This document shows positions 15,569 to 21,349 of a stretch of 21,349 nt of DNA, one piece after another. The notes under the pieces were generated by a model that was given only the letters and a program-made list of their open reading frames with translations, was not told where the DNA came from and did not search any database. The stretch comes from Bacilli bacterium (GTDB lineage: Bacteria > Bacillota_I > Bacilli_A > RFN20 > CAG-826). Both the position numbers and the translations under genes were made by a program. The stretch is taken from NCBI GenBank assembly GCA_016296775.1, contig JAEDIE010000024.1:1-21349 (forward strand). The letters run 5' to 3'. Position 1 is the first letter of the stretch; each line of letters opens with the position of its first letter.

Positions 15569-16651
15569 ATGAAAATTGTAAATTTAATTTTATTAATTTC
15601 ATCATTAATTTTAGTCAAAAACACTGCTTTTAACACTTATAAATCTACAAATTTAGAAGATACTTATCAAGTCGATGGAGGCAAAATCTCCATCGGCTTC
15701 GATGAAGAAGATAAAGATTTATTTAATTACTATACTGAATTTGACACATATCCATTTTTAATGGATTCAAAATGCTATGCTTGGACTTTAGCAGAGCAAA
15801 AAATCGTTTATAATCAAAGTTTATTTAGTGATGTAGATGTTAGTGTTGATACATATACTATTAATAAAGATGGAAAATTTGATTGTGGAATTTACGTTCA
15901 AGGTACTAACTTTTCAAATGTAATTGATGGTTGTAGTGCATATTGTTTAAATTTAGAAAAAGGTGCAGATAAAAATACTTTTTATCTTAAATTGCATCAA
16001 TTTAAAAATTCAACATATGCTGGAGTTAAAAAAGAAATTGCTAATTTAAAGTTACCAACTGAACAATTAAATTTAAGAGCCGTTGTAAAAAATGGCACAT
16101 TATATGCTTTTGTTAATCATGAAAGTATACCTAGATTCTCTTATGAAATTGGAATTAGTCAAGGTTATGTAGGCTTAAGAAGTTTTTATAGTCCTAACTA
16201 TTTTGATAATTTTACAGTTATTGGAGAAGGAATACCTTACTATAAAAGTGATATTGAAGTAATGATAGATAAAGCTAACAAGTTAGATTTATCTAAATAC
16301 ACATTAAAAACAGCCACAAATCTTACTTTAGCAATTAATGAAGCAAGAGTAGCTTTAGATTCTTTCAATCAATATGATATTGATGAAGCTTTAGAAAATT
16401 TAAAAAATGCATACGATGATATGCAAGAACTTCGTTCATTTGCTCAACTACAAGATGCTATTTTAGAAGCAAGTAAAATTAATAATCATGATGAAAAATA
16501 TACTAAAAATTCATATGAAGCATTAAAAATTGTTTTAGATATTTGTAAAAAAATAGTAGATGGAAATGAAGATGAAATTTCTTATTGGTGTTGTGTTTTA
16601 GAAGGAAAAATCTCTTCTTTAATTGAATATTTACCAAAGGAGACTTTATGA
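15569..16651 (+). CDS. Secreted ConA-like beta-sandwich protein with FIVAR-type helices (360 aa)
   Basis: The N-terminus is a signal peptide or single anchor without lipobox. Residues about 30-220 look like a concanavalin-type jelly roll (LamG/CBM66-like): a DVSVDTY strand, GKFDCGIYVQG, a LNLRAVVKNGTLYAFV strand and the closing GYVGLRSF...YFDNFTV. Residues about 226-285 match a FIVAR helical repeat (an ANKLDLSKYT motif, then an EALENLKNAYDDM helix), and a second, divergent helical repeat runs to about 355. FIVAR modules are common in secreted glycosidases and adhesins. The ATG lies 1 nt after the stop of the upstream gene and has only a weak ribosome binding site, so translation is probably coupled. 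Its TGA stop overlaps the next ATG. It is likely a non-catalytic glycan-binding partner. Confidence 0.75.
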   Translation: MKIVNLILLISSLILVKNTAFNTYKSTNLEDTYQVDGGKISIGFDEEDKDLFNYYTEFDTYPFLMDSKCYAWTLAEQKIVYNQSLFSDVDVSVDTYTINKDGKFDCGIYVQGTNFSNVIDGCSAYCLNLEKGADKNTFYLKLHQFKNSTYAGVKKEIANLKLPTEQLNLRAVVKNGTLYAFVNHESIPRFSYEIGISQGYVGLRSFYSPNYFDNFTVIGEGIPYYKSDIEVMIDKANKLDLSKYTLKTATNLTLAINEARVALDSFNQYDIDEALENLKNAYDDMQELRSFAQLQDAILEASKINNHDEKYTKNSYEALKIVLDICKKIVDGNEDEISYWCCVLEGKISSLIEYLPKETL

Positions 16652-18768
16652 AATTTAAATTTAGTTATCTCGCTATATCTATGTTGACCATAGGTGCTTT
16701 AAATTTTAATATTAATACAAGTGTAAATGAAATTAAAGAGATGGGAGCTCGTATGTCAATTACTAAAAATGAGTATGAAGTAATGCTTAACGATTTATCT
16801 AAATTACCAGTAAATTTTGTATATAATGACCATTATTTTAAAGGTTTTGATAGTTATTATTTTAAAGAAATTAAAAGAGAAACTAAAAACGAAAGAAATG
16901 GTGTTATTACAACAATTACTTTATCTTATAAAGAATTAGAAGTTAGAGTTGTAACTGGTTTTTATGAAGGTTACGATGCTTACGATTACACAGTGTATTT
17001 TAAGAATGTTTCGGATCATAATTCTGGAGTTATTCGTAACTTTAATAATGTTGATTTAAATATTGAAGGAAAAAACCCTGTTTTAAAAGGTATTTTAGGA
17101 GATCACTCCAATAACTATGCTCCTTATGAATATGATTTAAATAAGGAAGAAGTTAATTTTGTCTCTGATAAAGGTAGAGCTACACATATTTATTTCCCAT
17201 ATTTTAATATTGAAAATGATAATGGTGGAGCTTTAATTGCTATTGGTTGGGGTGGAACTTGGGAAGCTAATATTTCAAGTGAGGATGATGTTACTAATAT
17301 TAGAGGAACTTCTACCTTAAATTTAAATACTTATTTAAAACCAGGCGAAGAAATTAGAAGTGCCTTAATTGGTATTGTTAGATATTATGAAAGAGATGAA
17401 GATGTAGCTACAAATGCATGGAGAAGATGGTGCGTTGAATGTAATCTTCCTAAAGCAAGTGCAACTTCCAAAACTCATCTTGAGCCATTTAATCTTGCTT
17501 TCTTTGCTGCAGATTCAGATAGACCAAGTAGTGATGGAAGTATTGGTGAATACTATGGTTTTTGGGAAAATTCGTTTAATTCCTTTTTTGATCATGGTTT
17601 AACTGCAGACTTTAGATGGTTTGATGCTGGATGGTATTCTGATCCTTATAAAAACACTGTTCCTTCAGATTGGTGGGGAACTGTTGGTTCTTGGGAATTA
17701 GATCATAAAAAATGGCCAGGAACAACATTTAATGATTCTGTTGAATATCTTCATGAGTGTGGCACAAAAACAATGGTTTGGTTTGAACCTGAAAGAGTTA
17801 CTCATTTAAGTGGTATGGTTTCAAATTATGGTTATGATCGTACATGGGTTTTATCAGATCACGGAAATAACAACTGTTTTGTTAATAATTTAGGTATTAA
17901 AGAGTGTTTAGAATGGACTACTGATAGAATTCTTACATTCTTAGATACATATAATGTTGATTTGTATAGGGAAGACTTTAACCTTGATCCTGGAATTTTC
18001 CGGAGTATTGGAGATGGCTATCAAGGTCACGATAGAGTTGGTATTACCGAAAACTTGTATATGCAAGGACATTATCAACTTTGGGATAATATTATTGAAT
18101 ATTGCGCCGATAATGGAAAATGTACTTTTGTCGATTCTTGTGCAAGTGGAGGAGGAAGAAATGACCTCGAAACTATGAGAAGAAGTGTTCCAATTTTAAG
18201 AAGTGACTCTGATCGTACTACAATTCCTTTACGTTTAGCTTATACTCAATCATTAGCTAAATGGCTTCCATTCTCAGGAGCTGCAAGTAATGATTCAACT
18301 GCTCAACTTTCTGAAGGAAATACTGATATTTATTCATTTAGAGCTAGTTATTTAGGTACAACTTATATTACTGGTAGATATTATCATAACCAAAATAATA
18401 TTAACTGGGCAGAATTAAAACAAGGTTTAAAAGAACATAAAGAAATTAGCAAATATATTCTTAAAGATTACTATAGTTTAACTCCTTATCGTGGAGTTAG
18501 TAATGACCGTGAATGGGTTAGCTATATGTACTTTGATAAAGAAGATAATTCAGGTGTTATTCAAGCCTTTAGACAAGGAAATTGTCTTGAAGATAGCATT
18601 CTTGTTCAAGTAAAAGGTGTTGATAAAGATAAATATTATTCTATTACTGATCTTGATGGAGTTAATAGTGTAGCTAAAATAAAAGGTTCAGCTTTACAAA
18701 AAGGATTACCAATTTATACGGCTAAACCTCGTACAGCTATCGTAATGTATATTAACGAAGTTAAATAG
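16648..18768 (+). CDS. GH36-family alpha-galactosidase-type glycoside hydrolase (706 aa)
   Basis: This is a full-length retaining glycosidase of family GH36: an N-terminal beta-supersandwich (about 30-270), a (beta/alpha)8 barrel (about 275-590) and a C-terminal beta domain. Landmarks are RWFDAGW (323-329), MVWFEPERV (376-384), the nucleophile Asp443 in YREDFN, CASGGGRND (498-506) and the probable acid/base Asp520 in RSDSD. Most alpha-galactosidases of the family have a YxKWDxN nucleophile motif, so YREDFN marks a separate subgroup and the substrate could be alpha-galactosides or alpha-GalNAc. The N-terminus (about 1-24) looks like a signal peptide, so the enzyme probably acts outside the cell. 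It overlaps the upstream gene by 4 nt (ATGA) and has AAAGGAG at 16636-16642. It is the last gene of the operon. Confidence 0.9.
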   Translation: MKFKFSYLAISMLTIGALNFNINTSVNEIKEMGARMSITKNEYEVMLNDLSKLPVNFVYNDHYFKGFDSYYFKEIKRETKNERNGVITTITLSYKELEVRVVTGFYEGYDAYDYTVYFKNVSDHNSGVIRNFNNVDLNIEGKNPVLKGILGDHSNNYAPYEYDLNKEEVNFVSDKGRATHIYFPYFNIENDNGGALIAIGWGGTWEANISSEDDVTNIRGTSTLNLNTYLKPGEEIRSALIGIVRYYERDEDVATNAWRRWCVECNLPKASATSKTHLEPFNLAFFAADSDRPSSDGSIGEYYGFWENSFNSFFDHGLTADFRWFDAGWYSDPYKNTVPSDWWGTVGSWELDHKKWPGTTFNDSVEYLHECGTKTMVWFEPERVTHLSGMVSNYGYDRTWVLSDHGNNNCFVNNLGIKECLEWTTDRILTFLDTYNVDLYREDFNLDPGIFRSIGDGYQGHDRVGITENLYMQGHYQLWDNIIEYCADNGKCTFVDSCASGGGRNDLETMRRSVPILRSDSDRTTIPLRLAYTQSLAKWLPFSGAASNDSTAQLSEGNTDIYSFRASYLGTTYITGRYYHNQNNINWAELKQGLKEHKEISKYILKDYYSLTPYRGVSNDREWVSYMYFDKEDNSGVIQAFRQGNCLEDSILVQVKGVDKDKYYSITDLDGVNSVAKIKGSALQKGLPIYTAKPRTAIVMYINEVK

Positions 18769-18787
18769 TTAATTATTTAGTTTATAT

Positions 18788-18815
18788 AAAAGAGCTGTTA
18801 AATAACAGCTCTTTT
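18788..18815 (+). terminator. Terminator of the glycan operon
   Basis: AAAAGAGCTGTTA (18788-18800) and TAACAGCTCTTTT (18803-18815) form a long stem 19 nt after the GH36 stop. The A-run and T-run ends make it potentially bidirectional. Confidence 0.85.
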
Positions 18816-18820
18816 ATAAT

Positions 18821-18865
18821 GTTTTTTAAAAAAGAGATAGGAAAACATATGTTTTTTTAAAAATA
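18821..18865 (-). repeat. Dispersed intergenic element, copy C
   Basis: On the minus strand it reads T/A-run, CATATG, TTTTCC, TATCTC, TTTTTTAAAAAA, nearly identical to copy B. The core AAAACATATGTTTT is a perfect palindrome. It is opposite in orientation to the GH36 gene, but matches the orientation of a minus-strand coding tail at 18889-18948. Confidence 0.55.
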
Positions 18866-18888
18866 CACTATGAAATACTGCTTATTTA

Positions 18889-18948
18889 TTCGTCTTGATT
18901 TTCTTTATCATTAACAATTGTAAAATATTTGTATGTTGTAATTGTTTA
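18889..18948 (-). pseudogene. Possible tail of a lost minus-strand gene
   Basis: A minus-strand frame of about 19 codons ends in a TAA, with residues YKYFTIVNDKENQDE that look like a hydrophilic protein C-terminus. It is closed upstream by another stop and has no start. The dispersed element just beyond it has the same relative orientation as at the other two gene ends, which is the main reason to note it. Confidence 0.2.
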
Positions 18949-18960
18949 AATTATTAAACG

Positions 18961-19181
18961 AATGAACATAACACGAACGATATTAAAACTTTAGCATTTT
19001 CTTGGTTTAAAGAAGGTGCAGAGTTGGCTTTACTTGCTCCTACAGCAATGAATCAACAAAAGTTTAAATTATATATGAAAACGATAAAGTAACTTTTAAA
19101 GAAGGAATTGAATTTTACACAAAACTTGATTTAGGTATTGTTAAATATCATTTTGAAGTTGGATCAAATAGAAAAATTTAA
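18961..19181 (+). pseudogene. Nitroreductase-family C-terminal fragment, frameshifted
   Basis: One frame (18961-19092) gives FSWFKEGAELALLAPTAMNQ followed by a QKFKL end, and the next frame (from about 19071) continues with VTFKEGIEFYTKLDLGIVKY and closes with an HFEVG stretch before a TAA at 19179-19181. Joined by a single shift near 19070, these match in order the C-terminal half of flavin-dependent nitroreductases, which carry the LLAPTAxNQQKF and DLGIVKYHFE motifs. The N-terminal flavin-binding part and any start codon are absent, so this is a decayed remnant and should not make a working enzyme. Confidence 0.75.
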
Positions 19182-19279
19182 TATTAAATCCCACTTATTT
19201 TATAATTTAAGGCAAACTAAATGATTGTTTTTTATTTTATAAATTTTAATATTCTAATTACGATTTAAAAAATAATAAC
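19182..19279. other. AT-rich spacer before the lysine transporter promoter
   Basis: No open frame, hairpin or repeat that I can support lies here. Confidence 0.3.
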
Positions 19280-19307
19280 TTGACAAATATCATATTTTTA
19301 TTAAGAT
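19280..19307 (+). promoter_or_regulatory. Promoter of the riboswitch-controlled transporter operon
   Basis: A perfect TTGACA (19280-19285), 16-bp spacer and TAAGAT (19302-19307). Transcription should start near 19314, just before the riboswitch aptamer. Confidence 0.65.
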
Positions 19308-19318
19308 ATTACAAGTAG

Positions 19319-19476
19319 ATTGATAGAGGCGCAATTGAGATTAGTAATTAACGGATAGGGCACTAGATGAAGTTAATGAAAGGTGAGATTGCCGAAACAT
19401 ATTAGAGGCATCTAATATGATTGGGCTATGAGATAACATCTTATAGACTCCTACAACTTGTAGAGGCGCTATCGGT
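19319..19476 (+). ncRNA. Lysine riboswitch (L box)
   Basis: The conserved L-box elements appear in order: GATAGAGGCGC (19322-19332), AGTA a few bases on, GAAAGGTGAGATTGCCGAAA in the middle, a P4 hairpin (CATATTAGA 19398-19406 with TCTAATATG 19411-19419), TTGGGCT, GACTCC, a CTACAA/TTGTAG hairpin and GAGGCGCTATC. P1 is formed by ATTGATAG (19319-19326) with CTATCGGT (19469-19476), the last pairs including wobbles. A terminator follows at 19490. By the known mechanism, lysine binding should favour termination and shut off the transporter genes. Confidence 0.92.
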
Positions 19477-19489
19477 GTTATTCTTATGA

Positions 19490-19520
19490 ATTGCATCGAG
19501 CGATGCAATCTTTTTTATTT
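19490..19520 (+). terminator. Riboswitch-controlled terminator
   Basis: ATTGCATCG (19490-19498) and CGATGCAAT (19501-19509) form a strong stem followed by CTTTTTTATTT. It lies between the aptamer and the AAAGGGGG ribosome binding site, the expected place for an expression-platform terminator. Confidence 0.85.
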
Positions 19521-19535
19521 AAAGGGGGATAACAC

Positions 19536-20429
19536 ATGAAAAAGACATTATTAATTGCTATATCTACATTAGCACTTTCCGTTTTAGGAACAACTACAAC
19601 GAGTTGTTCTGCTACTTCATCAAAATTAACAATTGTTCATTTTGATCAAACCATATTAGGAGAAGCTCAAAAAGATTTGAGTGTTTCTGTTGGTATTAAA
19701 AAAGGCAATAGTGAATTACAAACATTAATTAATGGAGCTTTAGCTACATTAGATTCATCAACAAGAAACGAATTAATGATTGCAGCAACTGAAAGAAGTA
19801 CTGCAACAAGTATTAAAAATGAAGAAGGAAAACCAATTTATACAGTTGCTCCACATGATGATTCAAAACCTGACTTAATTGTTGGGCTTGAATGCAACTA
19901 TTCTCCATTTAACTGGACAGAAACAAAAGCAAATACATACACATATCCAACAAATTTAAATAATCAATATGCTGATGGATATGATGTTCAAATTGCTAAA
20001 TACGTTGCAGATTATATTGGATATAATTTAATAATTAAGAAATTAGAATGGGAAGTTTTAATTCCTAGTTTAGAGAATAATACAATTAATGCTGTTATTG
20101 CAGGTATGACTGATACTGAAGAAAGAAGACAAAGTATCGATTTTACTGATCCATACTATACTAGTGAACTTGTTTTAGTAGTTAAAGAAGACTCTAAATA
20201 TGCTTCATCAAATTCTTTAAGTGACTTTAGTGGAGCTAGAATTGTTTCACAAGTTTCAACAGTTACTAACGACATTATTGATACCTGGGTAAACGAGTAT
20301 AATGTTAATCATCTTGCTCCATTAGACACCTTTGCAACATGTGCTTTAGCAGTTAAAAATGGTTCAGCTGATGCAATGACTGCAGAATTACCTGTTGCTA
20401 CAGCAATAGTACAAGGAAATAATATTTAA
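19536..20429 (+). CDS. Lysine-type ABC transporter substrate-binding lipoprotein, circularly permuted (297 aa)
   Basis: The lipobox is TTSC (lipidated Cys24), with AAAGGGGG upstream of the ATG. The fold is the amino-acid-binding SBP family (SBP_bac_3 type), but in altered order. Residues 30-90 (LTIVHFD, then LSVSVGIKKGNSELQ and RNELMIAATER) match the segment that normally ends these proteins. Residues about 91-112 are a polar linker. Residues 113-297 then run from the usual N-terminus (LIVGLECNYSPFNW, GYDVQIAKYV, VIAGMTDTEERRQSIDFTDPYY) to the second hinge crossing (ELPVATAIVQ) and stop there. The lysine riboswitch upstream indicates lysine as substrate. The gene overlaps the permease by one base (TAATG). 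It should bind its ligand outside the membrane and deliver it to the permease. Confidence 0.9.
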   Translation: MKKTLLIAISTLALSVLGTTTTSCSATSSKLTIVHFDQTILGEAQKDLSVSVGIKKGNSELQTLINGALATLDSSTRNELMIAATERSTATSIKNEEGKPIYTVAPHDDSKPDLIVGLECNYSPFNWTETKANTYTYPTNLNNQYADGYDVQIAKYVADYIGYNLIIKKLEWEVLIPSLENNTINAVIAGMTDTEERRQSIDFTDPYYTSELVLVVKEDSKYASSNSLSDFSGARIVSQVSTVTNDIIDTWVNEYNVNHLAPLDTFATCALAVKNGSADAMTAELPVATAIVQGNNI

Positions 20430-21211
20430 TGAATAGTTTTGAGAAGATTTGGGCATTAATTACTAATTATGGTACGACTTTTCTAGAAGGATTAGCCGCT
20501 ACTTTAATTTTAGCTTTATTTGGCACATTTGTTGGGCTTTTACTAGGTATTTTGTTTGCTCTTTTAAAAGAAATTAAGATTAAAGAAGATGATAATAAAG
20601 CTGTTGTTTTCTTTAAAAAGTTATTAAAAGGCTTAGTTTCTTTATATGTAAATATATTTAGAGGAACTCCTATGATGGTTCAAGCTATGATCATTTATTT
20701 CGGAACTGAAGCTTTACTTCATTGGTCTACAATTCAATCATTTAGTTTCTTTACTGGAGCATTCTGGTGTGGTTTATTTGTTATTACCATTAATACCGGA
20801 GCATACATGACTGAAATCGTTAGATCAGGATTAAATGGAGTTGATAAGGGTCAATTAGAAGCTGCAAAAGCGCTTGGTTTTTCTTATTCAAGAAGTATGA
20901 CATACGTCATTATTCCTCAAGCTATTAGAAATTCTTTACCTACAATTTTAAATGAATTAGTAGTTAATATTAAGGATTCTAGTGTATTAAATGTTATTGG
21001 TGTCACTGAATTATATTTAAGTGTTAGTATCGCTACAAATAAAAACTATTTTATTGTAGAAGGTTATGTAATTATTGCTATTATTTATCTTCTTTTAACA
21101 TTGATTGCTTCATATGTTACTAAGTTAATAAGTAGAAAATTAGATGGTAAAAAAGCTTTTAAATTATCTATTTTTAAACATTATAAACCTAAATTAATTG
21201 AGGAAGAATAG
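20429..21211 (+). CDS. Amino-acid ABC transporter permease (260 aa)
   Basis: A HisM/GlnP-family inner-membrane permease with about five hydrophobic segments. The motif that docks the ATPase is at about residues 145-165 (GQLEAAKALGFSYSRSMTYV followed by an IIPQA end), with the conserved NIFRGTPMMVQ motif near residue 75. It is slightly longer than usual because of a charged loop around residues 50-60 and a Lys-rich tail. The ATG shares a base with the SBP stop codon, and AAGGA (20413-20417) lies inside the SBP gene, so translation is coupled. It is part of the lysine-riboswitch operon. Confidence 0.95.
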   Translation: MNSFEKIWALITNYGTTFLEGLAATLILALFGTFVGLLLGILFALLKEIKIKEDDNKAVVFFKKLLKGLVSLYVNIFRGTPMMVQAMIIYFGTEALLHWSTIQSFSFFTGAFWCGLFVITINTGAYMTEIVRSGLNGVDKGQLEAAKALGFSYSRSMTYVIIPQAIRNSLPTILNELVVNIKDSSVLNVIGVTELYLSVSIATNKNYFIVEGYVIIAIIYLLLTLIASYVTKLISRKLDGKKAFKLSIFKHYKPKLIEEE

Positions 21212-21213
21212 TT

Positions 21214-21349
21214 ATGGAACAAGTATTAAGTATTAAAAATTTAAAGAAAAGTTTTAAACATAATGATGTCTTAAAAGATATTAATTTAGAAGTTAATAAA
21301 GGAGATGTTGTTGCAATTATTGGTAGTAGTGGAAGTGGAAAATCGACAT
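21214..21349 (+). CDS. Amino-acid ABC transporter ATP-binding protein, 5' part only
   Basis: The first 45 codons are present before the window ends. They start with MEQVLSIKNLKKSF and reach the Walker A motif GSSGSGKST at the very edge. This is the expected N-terminus of a GlnQ/HisP-type ATPase that drives import through the permease. GAGGAA (21200-21205) serves as ribosome binding site, within the end of the permease gene. Only 2 nt separate the two genes. Confidence 0.93.
   Translation, partial: MEQVLSIKNLKKSFKHNDVLKDINLEVNKGDVVAIIGSSGSGKST

Noticed and set aside
16649..16651. Use of the Mycoplasma genetic code (TGA as Trp), considered because of the AT-rich, Mollicutes-like composition
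   Set aside because: TGA works as the stop of the 360-residue gene exactly where the GH36 gene begins with a good ribosome binding site, and the Trp-rich GH36 barrel uses TGG throughout.
19306..19326. A third operator-like site (ATATTACA, 7 bp, then TGATA) near the riboswitch
   Set aside because: Only the left half matches, and the right half belongs to the P1 stem of the lysine riboswitch.
1..21349. CRISPR arrays, insertion sequences, rRNA genes or replication origins
   Set aside because: No regularly spaced repeats, transposase motifs with inverted ends, rRNA segments or DnaA-box clusters were seen.

Overview
The window is AT-rich bacterial DNA with Gram-positive-like features: GGAGG-type ribosome binding sites, many lipobox signal peptides, short U-tailed hairpin terminators and a lysine riboswitch. 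TGG is the only Trp codon seen in the intact genes, and TGA ends one gene at 16649-16651, so the standard code (not the Mycoplasma code) applies. The best guess is an uncultured gut member of the Bacilli/Erysipelotrichia/Mycoplasmatota-like lineages. That placement is inference; no rRNA or phylogenetic marker is present.

Left part (1-9787) is mostly surface lipoproteins. Two unrecognised lipoproteins lie on the minus strand (184-2352 and 2496-3044). A divergent, compact formate/nitrite-family channel follows (3157-3819, apparently leaderless). It converges on a minus-strand two-gene operon of Ig-like (BIG2) lipoproteins (TTG-started 6953-7996, then the 1018-residue 3881-6937). Divergent from that operon is another lipoprotein with an EF-hand/dockerin-like calcium loop (8177-9751).

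Middle part (9788-10927) holds a small two-helix membrane protein, tRNA-Leu(CAA) with its own terminator, and about 640 bp of gene debris. The debris includes a GC-richer patch that resembles the HNH/terminase junction of Firmicutes phages.

Glycan-use locus (10921-18815): a minus-strand ArsR-type regulator with a large C-terminal sensor-like domain is divergent from a tightly coupled three-gene operon. The operon encodes a triple-repeat surface lipoprotein, a ConA-like/FIVAR secreted protein and a GH36 alpha-galactosidase-type enzyme. The intergenic region holds two identical-architecture palindromes (TTACA-N7-TGTAA) exactly 42 bp apart, the probable operators. Together the genes look like a regulated system that captures and cleaves an alpha-galactoside or alpha-GalNAc-containing glycan outside the cell.

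Right part (18816-21349): a nitroreductase pseudogene fragment, then a promoter, a lysine riboswitch with terminator, and an ABC amino-acid importer (substrate-binding lipoprotein, permease, start of the ATPase). The binding protein appears to be a natural circular permutant: the segment that normally forms its C-terminal end has moved to the N-terminus just after the lipobox. This is the most unusual observation in the window. A roughly 40-bp intergenic element also recurs three times beside gene ends.
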